Source: Hyperoplus lanceolatus
Taxonomy: Eukaryota > Chordata > Actinopteri > Uranoscopiformes > Ammodytidae
Length of the DNA: 64,000 bases
Direction: 5' to 3'
Assembly: GCA_026929865.2 (NCBI GenBank)
Contig: CM049410.1
Span: 14,337,501-14,401,500, forward strand
Shown: positions 44,680 to 56,508 of the stretch, one piece after another
Layout of the letters: the number at the start of each line of letters is the position of its first letter
How positions within the stretch are numbered: position 1 is the stretch's first letter
Notes under the pieces: model-generated
The model's input: only the letters and a program-made list of their open reading frames with translations
Told to the model about the DNA's origin: nothing
The model's database searches: none
Position numbers and translations under genes: made by a program

Positions 44680-46133
44680 CTGATCACAATGCAGAGAGTG
44701 ACAGATGGAGAGATAGAGAAAGAGAGAGATATAGAGTTGTGGGGTGGGGGGGGGGGGGTCAAAATGTCTGCTCTCTTGCTAAATGCCAATCCCAGCACCG
44801 AACCTTGAGAGAAGCCAACTTTTTCGCCCTCTCCCCGCTGGAATTTTTTCAGCCAAACTGAAGTTGAATCTGGATTGGCCTGCCATCTACAAATGTGAAT
44901 TTAAAAAAAATCTCCTTTGTGTCATGCGTAGAGATGTTATGTGGTCTTTTGTGGTGACAGTTGTATGGAAAAACTACAAGTCAGGAGTTACAATCTGAAA
45001 ATGCTATATCCATCTGCAGGGACAAAAACAATGGCTACAAACTTGGATTAAAAGTATTGACCCCCCCCCCCCCCTTGTGATTCACGTATACCCTAAGGGG
45101 TGTTGGTCATTTTGGGGTGTGTGTGTGTGTGTGGGGGGGGGGGAGGGGGTCTGCACTCCACCTGGGCAGAAATATTGCACTTAAAGGGTAACTACACCCT
45201 CTCAAATTTCTGCTGTGACCCCTCCCTCCCAGAAATAGTTAGGAGTGAGGAAGTGACAAAGAGCCAACAAGCCATGAGAAGCTATACCGTCAGCTTTTGA
45301 CGTTCACTAGAAGCACATTTATGCCCTCACTATGTGGGTTCGTGTTGTAGCAGAGCAGGCTCTCCAGTCGCAGCCATGCTGTTCACGGGTTACATCACTG
45401 TCCGTCAGCCTGAGATTGTGAAGCTCGTTAAGCTCCCCACTGCACAGAAATGAATATTCTCCTTGTACCACTTTGTTTCTTGGCGACCAGCGGCTGTAAC
45501 ATATACTTTGGGGCAAAAAATACAATATAAACCTTACAGCTTTACCTTATTCGTCACGTTCAGGGCAACGTTCAGAGCAACAGTATTCGGCACATCCAAT
45601 TTACTGCTCACTTCTATTTATTAGCAGGAAAAGCACTTTTTACACAAAATGTGTGTTTGGTCTGAGAAATTGCCTGTATTGACGTCTTATGCCAACAAGA
45701 GCCTATGTACTTATGCTCCCATTAAGACTATTTTAGTGTGTAACTTCTTCTTTGATTATGGTAGGACTGTTTGATGTCTGTTGTTAGCGTCATTACGCTC
45801 TGCTGCACACTAATAGCTTCAAGAATCTGCCCTATTTTCAGAGTTGTCGCATTTATCATCCCACTAGAGTTTGCAGGCCTTACTCCTGATAAATGACAGT
45901 TTCATACAAACAATCGATACGACTGTTAATGTGGATATAGCATTTTGCCATGCAGCTCTTAGTTTGTGTTCATCTCAGTTGAACATGGTTGTGAACTGGA
46001 TTCCTGTTGGCCTTACAGTCACTATCATCATAACGACATAATTGTAGTCTTTTGAGAAGTGGACTTCAGCGTCACAGTCAGATTGTAGCTTAAAAGGGTC
46101 CCTTTTGTTCCCATCTGTACTGCTGTTAGATAG

Positions 46134-46139
46134 AATAAA
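46134..46139 (+). promoter_or_regulatory. rab37: Possible rab37 polyadenylation signal
   Basis: An AATAAA hexamer 1.45 kb after the rab37 stop, outside recognised repeats. It is only a candidate; other variants such as ATTAAA follow within the next kilobase. Confidence 0.25.
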
Positions 46140-47335
46140 GCCAACAGTTTGAGGGCGCACTCGCCTACTGTGTGTCAGTCTGCACATTCAATTCAGGGCC
46201 AGTGAAACTTACAATAGATCACTTTTAAAGTACTGTACATGTAACTGTGCTGAAGGGTCGCCCCGCTGCACACTTATTATTTTAGTTAGAGATTCCTCAG
46301 CATGCTTTTGGCCTTCTACTCACTCACACAGAGATGCACACACAGCCCCTCCCAAACCCTGTTGTGTCTAACTTAGCGATGGATGTTGTACCGAAAGTTG
46401 TATTTGTTCACACGCCTCATCGTGTAACTGGTTTCTTTGTACAATGGTCATTATGAATGTTTTGCTTGTTGAAAACTGCTCTATGTCACATTTGTCCCTC
46501 TTTTGAGGTGTCACGGTGATCACAAAGTGCCATGGAAAAGTGCTTTGTTGTCATATTATATATATATATATAAAATATATATTTTGTACTGTATGTGGTG
46601 TTGTTTTATTGCCGTCAGTTTTGTCAGTGTGTCTTGTGTGTGTGTGTGTGTTGGGGTTCTGGAGGGAAATGGTGGGAGTGATCACGGAGTAAACGGATGT
46701 GCTGAGGTTAATGAGCCACTGTGTGGCAGCAGCTGCCCTGCTTACAATGTTGTATCAATTAAACCAGCTCAGCACACATGTCGGTGCTTTTTTTCTGTTT
46801 TGTGTCACTATAGATAGAGGAACATCTGTAGTGTGTAGCATCATGATATTTATGTTAATAAGGTGGTTGCATTGAGGTTGTATGTGTTAGTGGTCATTAA
46901 ATAATCTGATGATTCAATGTACTGACCTGGGCTGTACACCTGAATGCACATCACACTCCAGATGTTGTATGGGGCCTGAACATTTTCTTTCCGTAACTGT
47001 GAATAGATTCAAGTGGTTATTTGCATGACTTCTCATTAAAGGTGGAGTCAGCGAATCAGTAGATTGCTTGTTGTCCAAATCAATTACTGTCAAAATCAGT
47101 GAATATCCTCACAATCCGCTACATGTCCGTACTGTGTGTCTGCTAAAAATAATACACAGCTTGCCCGTTTACACGGCTCTGTAAAAGGGCATTTGGTTGG
47201 CTACAGTCGGCCCACTTTGTAAACATACCCTTTGTTTACTTATTAGTTTACAGAGCCTAGGCTGTGTTTCAACACTTGATTTTGTTCAGCGCGCACACAC
47301 AGTATGGACATGTAGCGGATCATGAGGAGATCTAC

Positions 47336-48745
47336 AGTATCTCACAAAAGTGAGTACACCCCTAACATTTCTTCAAATATTTCATTATATCTTTCCATGC
47401 GACAACACTGAATAAATGACACTTTGATACAATGTCAAGTAGTCAGTGTACAGCTTGTATAACAGTGTAAATTTACTGTCCCCTCAAAATAACTCGACAC
47501 ACCGCCATTAATGTCTAAACTGCTGGCAACAAAAGTGAGTACACCCCTTAGAAAAATTTTACAAATTGGGCCCAAAGTGTAAATATTTTGTGTGGCCACC
47601 ATTATTTTCCAGCACTGCCTTAACCCTCTTGGGCATGTAGTTCACTAGAGCTTCACAGGTTGCAACTGGAACCCTCTTCTACCCATTCATGACGACATCA
47701 AGGAGCTGGTGGATATTAGAGTCCTTGCGCTCCTCCATCTCCCGTTTTAGGATGCCCCAAAGATGCTCAATAGGGTTTAAGACTGGAGACATGCTTGGCC
47801 AGTCCATAACCTTTACCCTCAGCTTCTTTAGCAAGCCAGTGGTCTTTCGGGGGGGTGTTTGGGGTCGTTATCATGTTGCAGTACTGCCCTGCGGCCCAGT
47901 TTATGAAGGGAGGGGATCATGCTCTGCTTCAGTATGTCACAGTACATGTTAGAATTCAATGAACTGTAGATCCCCAGTGCTGGCAGCACTCATGCAGCCC
48001 CAGACCATGACATTCCAACCACCATGCTTGACTCTAGGCAAGACACACTTGTCTGAGCACTGACAGGTTGACCCCCCACTTTTTCAAGCCCTTCAGCAAT
48101 GCTGGCAGCACTCATACGTCTATTTTCCAAAGCAAACCTCTGTGTACGACGCTGACCATGTGCACTCAACCTTCGTAAACTGGGCCGCAGGGTGGTATTG
48201 CAACATGATAACGACCCCAAACACACCTCCAAGACAACCAGTGGCTTGCTAAAAAAGCTGAGGGTAAAGGTTATGGCCTGGCCAAGCATGTCTCCAGACC
48301 TAAACCCTATTGAGCATCTTTGGGGCATCCTCAAACGGAAGGTGGAGGAGCGCAAGGTCTTTAATATCCACCAGCTCTGTGATGCTGTCATAAATGGGTG
48401 GAAGAGGGTTCCAGTTGCAACCTGTGAAGCTCTAGTGAACTACATGCCCAAGAGGGTTAAGGCAGTGCTAGAAAATAATGATGGCAAAACAAAATATTGA
48501 CACTTTGCGCCCAATTTGGAAATTTTTTCTTAGGGGTGTACTCACTTTTGTTGCCAGCAGTTTAGACATTAATGGCGGTGTGTCGACTTATTTTGAGGGG
48601 ACAGTAAATTTACACTGTTATACAAGCTGTACACTGACTACTTTACATTGTATCAAAGTGTCATTTATTCAGTGTTGTCCCATGGAAAGATATAAAGAAA
48701 AATGTGAAGAAATGTGAGGGGTGTACTCACTTTTGTGAGATACTG
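47336..48745. mobile_element. Fold-back Tc1/mariner element with two inverted transposase 3' ends
   Basis: It is flanked by TA (47334-47335, 48746-48747). Ends cagtatctcacaaaagtgag and ctcacttttgtgagatactg are inverted. Within each about 200-bp terminal repeat the motif acaaaagtgagtacacccc occurs twice, an IR/DR arrangement. The arms extend far into coding sequence: 47336-47908 pairs with about 48173-48745. On + the right arm encodes a C-terminal transposase piece with HDNDPKHTSK and SPDLNPIEHLW, and the left arm has its diverged mirror copy on the minus strand. The spacer on the minus strand has a helix-turn-helix-like RRTQRFALENRRMSAASIAE joined to a central catalytic segment (WNVMVWGCMSAAS). 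It cannot encode an intact transposase. Confidence 0.9.
48192..48500 (+). pseudogene. Tc1-type transposase C-terminal fragment
   Basis: An open frame of about 100 residues inside the fold-back element. It has the second catalytic Asp region (VLQHDNDPKHTSK) and the third acidic residue region (SPDLNPIEHLWG) of the DDE/D superfamily and ends NNDGKTKY before a stop. The N-terminal DNA-binding domain and first catalytic Asp are missing from this frame, so it is a remnant. Confidence 0.88.
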
Positions 48746-49555
48746 TATTCTCTGAGTTTTACAAAAAAAGTGGATTTTGACAAAAAGCATTCTCCAGAAT
48801 CACTCACTCCACCTTTAACTTAAGTCAACATCTTAACATGATGCAGTTATCAGTTCTGAAGCTCCTGCAGCTTTAAATCTCCAGTTTGGAGGGTGATGAG
48901 AGATCCTGTTTCTGTCCTCTTATCAGTCCTGGAAGCACTCTCAGCTGAAAATGTCAAATCCTCCCCCAAAGTTACCAGGCTCTACTTTTACAGTCGTCCC
49001 ACTAATTTCCCTGAATGGCCTGAGGGGCTCAACTGGCCCTACAAGACTATAAAGTTTAAAATATGACGCTAATCAATACTGCTACAATAATCTATGATCT
49101 GAAGAAGACTTATTTGGCATACTCAAACCACTGATAATGACAGTTGAATTCAATATTGAAGAAAATCACATTACTGAGATGAATGTAATGCCAAATTATC
49201 TAGATACACAGAGATGGATGGATAGTGAATACTCCCTATGATAATTTAATTCATATAGCAACACGTAATTGCTGGGAGTATATACAATAAATACACTACA
49301 TGAATGAAACATTTTTGTACAGAAAGACAGAATGGAGGTAAGGTGTGGGGACAATTGCTCTAAAATGCGTTCCAGTGTAAGTAATAATGTATGTGCAAAG
49401 TTAAAACTGTCCCATAATAGCAGTGATGCAGGAAGTTTTCAGATTATTTACCAAAAACTAATCATTTTGATAGGCTATCATATGGTGAAAATACTCTACA
49501 ATTAAAAGTCCTCAAGTGTATGTCGATCAACCATGGTAATAACAATCCACTAATT

Positions 49556-50315
49556 CAGTGGGTTTCAAACTGAGGGGCGCGCCCCCCCCTAAAAATAAAT
49601 TGTTTTTTTTTTAAATATTGAGATCACGGCATAGCTGGACAAGAGTTCTTCTGCTTCGTTCCTCTCACCGCATTTAAATGCATTCATTATATTACAGAGA
49701 AATAGGTCTCGGAAAAAGAGCACCAAGCCCAACCCAGAGGACCCTGCATATTTTTTTTTATTTTAAATTAATATTTTGATGGAAAATCCATGTGTCTTTC
49801 TTCAATAGCTTCTAATTCATCAGACCCATTGTCTCCAAATTATTTTTTCACACAAAATTCCTCATATTTAGCCTCTTAATTTTCCTCTCAAAGTGCACCA
49901 GATTCATGCATTTCACTTTAAAAAGGTGAAAAAATATCTCCCGGGGGGACATACCCCCGGACTCCCCTAGGAGGGTCTGGTTCTCCACTGGCTACTATTT
50001 TACTCCATCAGAACATTGGAGGCTCTAGCGAAAAAACACTGGATGTGTGAATGACATTTAACTAGTCAATAATTTGGGCAAGTCTGTCAGTCACTACTAT
50101 CCATGCTTAAAGGAAGCAGGATTAAAACACTGGATTAAGATGCTAAAATGTATTAACAATGTGTTTACAAATGCACAAAAATGTTTAGAATGTTTCAAAA
50201 ATATGTTTAAATTTGTAAAATAATTAAAAGGTCTTTCAAAACACACAGGGATTTAGAAAAATTTTAATTTGTTCCCTGAGGGGGGGCTCAATCTCTCACA
50301 CTTTGAAAACCCCTG
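49556..50315. mobile_element. hAT-like element, 760 bp
   Basis: Ends cagtgggtttcaaactgagg and cacactttgaaaacccctg are inverted. Perfect 8-bp duplications CACTAATT lie at 49548-49555 and 50316-50323. No transposase. Confidence 0.85.
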
Positions 50316-50507
50316 CACTAATTGATTAAATCATTGAGTTGTCTCAGCTTTAGGCCTACTCCTACATTTAGTCACGTTTTGTGTGCAAACATCTTCATTT
50401 GTAAAGTAACTTTCAACTAAAGTTGTTAGATAAATTAAGTGAAGTGGTCCTACACACATTTTCGCTGAGATCAACGTCAACCCCGAGATGAAGCCTTTCC
50501 TAGCCTA

Positions 50508-51735
50508 TAGGGTAGAACGGGGTAATCTGAGCCACTTTTTACATTTGCTCCCCTCTAAGGGAGCTAAAATGATTTATCACTCAAATTTACACCTTTCCCA
50601 TTAATTCAGGATGTTTCATAGAAATGGGCATTAGCAGAATTTTTTTCAAGACAAAGGGCAGTGAAAATATGATTGTTTTAAAAAAAGTTGTCATGTGGCT
50701 CACTTTACCCCAGTTGTGGGGTAAACTGATCCACTTACTTTTTCCACTCTGAAACTACCATAACAACACATTGTAACAGTAAGTATCCTGAAAGCTAGCC
50801 ACACATTCAAGAACTAATGTCGGACTAGTAAAAGAATGATGGGGTTTGGTCAATTAAGCAAAGCAAATTTTCTAAACACTTGAAAGTAACTCTGAACAAA
50901 ATCAAATACAACATATTATAATTCAAAAGGTTTTAATAAGATTCAAATGAAAGATAGAACCAGTTAGATTAGAACACAGTCTGGGGGTCAGAACACAGGA
51001 CCCTTAGAGCCAGCTAGTGTCTGGGGGTCAAAGCATAGGAAAATCAGAACCAGCGAGAACAGCCTGGGACTCAGAACACAGGAGAAGACCCAACTGGATT
51101 ATAACATCAGCCTGTCATACTCTACAACTAGGCCTACTCTACATTCCCAGCCCTGAAGGTTACAGGGAAAGATGAGAAGGTGCTCTTTCCGTGTGGTTGC
51201 CCCAGGTCGTCTTCCTGGTGTATTTCCTTGGCATGATGGCTTTTCTACAATGTGTATGACATTAAAATAATATATGTTATGCAATATTACATTAAAATAA
51301 GTTTAAGACTAAATTTAACTTGTGCCTCATGGTGGGGGAAAGTGAGACAGTGGCTCACTTTCCACCACCACAATTTGAGAAAAACTACCTCTCTTAGCAT
51401 TTCAGGCTAATATTCAGTTATCAGCATCACATGGTTTCATATGTTGGTAGTTCATCAACATGTATGATAGAAGTTTTTCTACGTGAATACATTTGCTTTG
51501 GCACAACAGTTGATTAAGTTGACAGAAAGAAAATTTACTTTTACATGCAAAATACCTATTTTGGTGAAAAAAACATGCTTACCACAGCACCATGAGGTTC
51601 TCTCTTTCAGGGCCATCGGGAAATGAGAGTGACTTGAAAACATATATCTCACATGACCACAAATGTTTTCCGTTGCCTAGATACAGGGGGTGGCTCACAT
51701 TACCCGATGCCTCAGATTCCCTGTTCTCCCCTACC
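50508..51735. mobile_element. TIR element with internal direct repeats
   Basis: The left end tagggtagaacggggtaatc and following ctgagccac pair with the right end gtggctcacattacccgatg and cctgttctccccta. No convincing target duplication. Inside, about 50955-51095 holds three diverged direct copies of roughly 42-48 bp with gtctgggggtcagaacacag-like text. Confidence 0.7.
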
Positions 51736-51749
51736 TAAAAAATGAATAG

Positions 51750-53420
51750 GCCTGCAGTAATAAACTAGAAAATGCATTTCCTGCTGAAAATGCATGTGAA
51801 TGCTGAAACAGCTTACGCTAAACTGGATAGCTGAGTATGAAGATTTGAAAAAGGTCTATAAAGGTTTATAAAGTTGTTGAAGTTTATAAAGGTCATAATT
51901 GTGTAAAATAAGTTTAAAAGGAGTTGAAAAGTTGAATATAAAGAGGTTTGAATAACATTTCTTGCTGAAATTATGAAGAAGTTGAAAGACATGGATAAAA
52001 ATCTTAAAACTATGAAATAGTAATTGAATAGACTTGGAGCTAAACTACCTTGATGGCTTGAATGTATATGAATCAGCTAAAGGAGTATGAAGATGTGGAA
52101 AAGTAAGAAACAGTCTTAAGTATGAACAGTAGTGAATTGTTTAACTCTTATAGGAATGATGTTGAATATTTAAAAATGTCTAGATAAAATTATAATTGAA
52201 AGACATGAAAAAAAAATATGTGTGAAATAGGCCTTCAAAGAGCAGAGTGTTTGCCCCATTTCAACTCTGCCTCTCCGAACTGTCTAATAAAGCGGAAAAA
52301 AGAAAAAATTAATCAAGAAAAAAAAGTGAAATTGCCCTTTAATGGGCAGAGTGAGTCACCAAGGTGAGTGTATGTTTTATTGAGGGTCTGTGATCTGGCA
52401 GAAATCCCACCTTTTAGAGGCCTCAGAGAGGTAATTTCATCCAAAACGTCACCTCAAACCGCTGTCTCTAACTGACTGACCGTGAGTCTAACTGACAAAA
52501 TTATTGTATTGTTAGAACCAGAAGAATCTGATGAAGACACAGTGTGAAGATTATGTCTGTAATGTGAAGAATATGAGAACCAGAGCATTTTAAACGTGTG
52601 GTACAGTCTGCCTTTCTCCAGAAATGTCTTGTCTCAGTTATCAAGGTGGCAGTTGGTTGGACACCATTTAGCTTGGAAGCCCAGACCTCCCATTGTGTAG
52701 GTCTAATTGCTTCAGTAGTCATGCGACTGGCAGAATATGTCCTACATTTTGATGTAAATATTATCCACGTAGGGTTTAATTTGTGGGAGTGAGAGGCAGT
52801 TATGTGGAAGGTTTTGGTGTATTTTTACAACAGTTCTACACTGTAACAGTTGGTTCCTCCACTCTGCCTCTGAACATTCCGTCCCATCCGGATCCCATTA
52901 TAAATTTAGAAAGAAGTTGAAAAAAGCTTAAAACTAAAACTGTGTTTGTTCAAAGACAGTTGAAGATTTTAAAAAGTTGAATAGGAATTTAATAGCTGTA
53001 ATTCATGTGAATTGTTTAACGTTTGAATGGAGTCTCTAGCTGAAAAAATGCGGGAGGAGATAGGTTTCAAAGCAGAGGAAGTTTTAGCGGTTTGGAATGC
53101 TGCTCCCATCCGCTTCAGTGTTAAAAAAGTTGGTTAAAAAGCTGAATATTTTAAATATTTTAAAAGGTAGAAAAAAGCTGAAAGGTGACCTATCAAGTCC
53201 TTAAATAGCTGAACATTTTGGTATTTATATGGTTAAAATAGCTGAAGATTTGAAGGAGGTATGAAGGTCCAAAAAACGTACGGAAGAAGTGGAATAATAA
53301 AGATTTGGATAACAATAGTGTGAATGCTGGAAGCTCCAGCATTCACACTAATAATTCCACCACTGGAAAGCAATCCTGTATTGTTACTAGCGGGTAGGAT
53401 AGGCCCTACATGATAGGAGT
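51750..53420. repeat. AT-rich degenerate repeat field
   Basis: Many irregular variants of gttgaa, aaagttg, tttgaa and agctgaa words over 1.6 kb, with no open frame of interest. It ends in a perfect hairpin at 53316-53350. Class not recognised. Confidence 0.5.
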
Positions 53421-53569
53421 TAAAAGAAAAATTTAACATCAAACACAAAAAAGGCCAACGGTGATAGGACCAAGGCTACCAGTAAAATATGATGTGCAAA
53501 ACAACTCAACCAATTTGAAGAGGGAGTTCCTGTGTGTGCAATCTCCATCCAAACATCTTCACCGTGTGT

Positions 53570-54082
53570 TTCTCTAGGCTACTGGACTGCCCTCGGTTTG
53601 CGTCCTCTCCTCCATCCTTCCCTCCCCTGCTCTGCCAGCTGGGCTGCTCCTTGAACGCACCTCCCTCTTCCTGAGTGGCTTCCCCCACAACACTTTTTCT
53701 GTAGTCGCTGCAGTGAAAGAGAGCGAGTTCAACTAGCCAGAGTCCAGTCCCCGGGTCAGGGCCCTCAGTCAGCCAGTTACTGCAGCGCGCAGGATTTTAC
53801 CGGAGCGGACGTGAAGCTCACATCGGACAAGGACTCGGGTCTGTGAACGTAGACTTATAACACCATCACCGCTTCTTCTCACGGACCGATCTCCCCAACA
53901 GAGCGGGGGCTGCTGGGTGTTTTTATTTAGCCTGTTTATATATTTATTTATTAAAGGGGTCCCACTCATTCTTTTTCACAACACGCCCCCATCCTCAGGA
54001 GCATCCCGTGCAACTGTTCTAATCTAGTCACTTCAACGGTGAACGAAGCAACAGGTTGTGTGAAGGCGAGCAGAGCAGAGCC
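53570..54082 (+). promoter_or_regulatory. nherf1: Probable promoter and 5' UTR of nherf1
   Basis: A less repetitive, more GC-rich stretch immediately upstream of the nherf1 ATG, in contrast to the AT-rich repeat field before it. There is no upstream in-frame ATG close to the start. I see no convincing TATA box; the exact start site cannot be placed. Confidence 0.4.
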
Positions 54083-54703
54083 ATGCCGAGCAAAAGCCAG
54101 TATCTGCGGCCCCGGCTGTGCACGCTTGACAAGGGGGACAACGGCTACGGCTTCCACCTCCACGGGGAGAAGGGCAAGACGGGCCAGTTCATCCGGCTGG
54201 TGGAGCCCGACAGCCCAGCGGAGACCTCGGGGCTGAACGCGGGGGACCGCCTGGTGTTCGTGAACGGAGACGACGTGGAGAACGAGAGCCACCAACAGGT
54301 CGTGTCCCGGATACGAGCCACCGTGGGCCGCCTGGAGCTGGTGGTGGTTGACCCGGACACGGAGCAGCTGCTGAAGAAGCACAACATGAAGTGTCTGAGG
54401 GAGTACGTCCACGATGGGGTCCCTTTGCCCTTCGACGAGGAAGAGGAGGAAGAAGAGGAGGGGGAAGTTGTGGGGGATGTGGAAGTGATGGACGATCGGG
54501 ATGAGAGGGACAGCAAGAGGGAAGAGGTGGAGGAAGAGGAAGAGAAGGAGATGAAGGGGGAGGAAATAGAAGTGGAACAAGAGCAGCAAGAGGAGGAAGA
54601 GGAGGAGGAGGAGGGGACACCCAGGGAGTCCACGCCGGTCCCAGAGAGCAACGGTGGAATCCACAGGCAGCTCGAGAAGAACCTGAGCATCAACTCTGAC
54701 AAG
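54083..54703 (+). CDS. nherf1: NHERF1-type PDZ scaffold, first coding exon (gene continues beyond window)
   Basis: An apical-membrane scaffold (Na+/H+ exchanger regulatory factor, slc9a3r1) that binds C-terminal PDZ ligands of transporters and receptors and links them to ezrin. The first in-frame ATG (gagccATGc) is at 54083, and the exon ends after 207 codons at aag/gtgagt. PDZ1 spans about residues 10-91: RPRLC, carboxylate-binding loop GYGF (21-24), [49 protein letters not shown]. The linker that follows (about residues 122-180) is extremely acidic, with several runs of six or more Glu. PDZ2 and the ezrin-binding tail are not in the window, so intron 1 is at least 9.3 kb. NHERF2 is the alternative; adjacency to rab37 favours NHERF1. 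Teleosts can carry a and b copies, and which one this is cannot be told. Confidence 0.88.
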
Positions 54704-55448
54704 GTGAGTCCACACACAGTTGAACAACTCATGATCTGTGCACAGGTGTCGTGCCAAAAAAGTGATTTCAGTCAAATAAAGATGTATTTTTTCAGCACTG
54801 CAGGGGCATGTACAGATACTCCAAAGGGCCAGGGGCGATAACATTTTAAAAAGGGCAGCCCCATCAACGTGAACAAATGTGGGGCCCAACAGGGGTCTGG
54901 ACCGGAGGCCTGTGCGTGTGTGTGTGTTGACAGCCCCCAGAAATTAGTTTGAAGAGTTTTTAGTTTTGTTTTTTTAAAGATTATTTTTGTGCATTGGATG
55001 AATATTAGTTTTGAAACACGCCCAAATGCCCCTCTGATGTAGTAGAAAAATGCACACCATAGTGGCAGATCCAATAGTTTTAAACTTCAAGAGACACCCA
55101 CCCGCCTTCAAGTGAGTTAACGTTTGTCAATTGAGCGATTTCAGACGTTCTGTACAAATGAAATTAAGTACATGGTCTGGTAGTACCAGGCTGGTCAGCT
55201 GTGGGCGAGAGGACAAAACAACTTGGTTGTGGCTTTTCGCACTAAACTAACGCATGTCAGTCTATTGAACCTGTTGCTCTACCTTTTTTTCCCCAAGGTA
55301 ACTTATTGTGTCTCCACACCAAGGTGAAATACATGGCCTTGTATGTCGTATAGAAAGTGACCAAAACACATCTCAATCCAAGCAGTGGCCACTTGTTGCT
55401 GTGTATGCCCCTTTTTATCTGCCTTTGACTCAGTTTAGGTTTGTGTCC

Positions 55449-55452
<4 letters not shown>

Positions 55453-55492
<40 letters not shown>

Positions 55493-55540
55493 TGCGTGCG
55501 TGCGTGTGCATGCGTGTGTGTGTGTGTGTGTGTGTGTGTG
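55453..55540. repeat. GT-rich microsatellite in nherf1 intron 1
   Basis: GT repeats interrupted by cgtgcgtgcgtgcg. No coding meaning. Confidence 0.95.
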
Positions 55541-55599
55541 GACCAGGGTTCATTAAAAAGCACTTGATGAGAAGCAGGGCCCTCCAGTTTGGAACATCT

Positions 55600-56155
55600 G
55601 TGTGCCCCCCTTACTGTTTTTTTTATTTCTTTATTAAGGACAAATGCATTAAAAACATTGTTTCATATTATAAAAACATAAAACAGATGCCACGCATACA
55701 GGTGTTAGTCGAAACTAATTTGCAACCCCTGTCTCTGATTAGGCATCTCCTAAAAAATTCACATGAATAAAAATACAGGGATCATACATAGTAGACATAA
55801 AACAAAAAAATATTAAAGTAAATAAATAAAAACAATAAAACAAGGACAATGATTAATGTGTGTATGTGAGCGTGTGTCAATGTTCACAGGGTTTATTCAG
55901 TTTCAACCATTGTTTTACTTGTGAGTTAAAAACCTTGAGCTCTGTCAATGTTTTGATTTCTGTTGGTAGTGTATTCCACAGTTTAGTGCCTATTGCTACA
56001 AAGGATGATTGTCCGAATGTGGTTTTGCGTCTGGCTGTTCTACAATTTCCGCTGGTTGCACCCCTAGTTCTAATTCTGCTGTCCAGTTTGTTTATCATTT
56101 GGCAGAGTATTTCTGGAGCAAGGTTGTTCACACACTTGAACATTATCTTTAAAAA
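55600..56155 (-). mobile_element. 5'-truncated LINE, 3' end of the reverse-transcriptase frame
   Basis: Reading the minus strand from 56143 to 55877, the frame contains FKCVNNLAPEILCQMINKL and FVAIGTKLWNTLPTEIKTL, ending in FNSQVKQWLKLNKPCEH. This is the style of the C-terminus of fish non-LTR retrotransposon proteins. A 3' UTR follows to about 55600, ending in an A-rich, AATAAA-containing tail. The upstream part is missing. Confidence 0.75.
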
Positions 56156-56508
56156 TTAAAAGTTTACAAAGCTGTCAAAACTCAGCAAATTGTGTTTCTT
56201 TAAAACCACCAGTTTACCACAAGTGGCTGTTTGTTTCTGTCTGTGTCCAGCTCTCCTCCTCTTCCTCGGTACATAGCCGTTGATGTCGGAGAAGAGGCCA
56301 TAGTGTGCGGAGAGACATAAAGACAAGCCTGCTGTGCTCCTTTCCTGTCCCTTCTCCATGTCACTCTGTCTTGTCAGTGTCTAATAGCATCGTAAACAGC
56401 TGCATCTGTTTTTCTGTCCATGTAATGGCAGGTAGTCTCCCTTCTGGCATTCGTATGATTTTTAGTGTAGGCGGCAGGATCATAACCTGCTGTTCAATAT
56501 CACATTAA

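Larger units (their letters stand above)
47036..48818. repeat. MITE family 1 copy split by a Tc1-type element
   Basis: The left part (47036-47335) runs from aaaggtggagtcagcgaatc through the family's centre to gatcatgaggagat. The right part resumes at 48748 and ends gaatcactcactccaccttt. The insertion is at a TA dinucleotide. Confidence 0.85.

Noticed and set aside
53966..54889. A 307-codon antisense frame opposite nherf1
   Set aside because: It is the shadow of the PDZ1 and glutamate-rich frame; the product is low complexity and unlike any family known to me.
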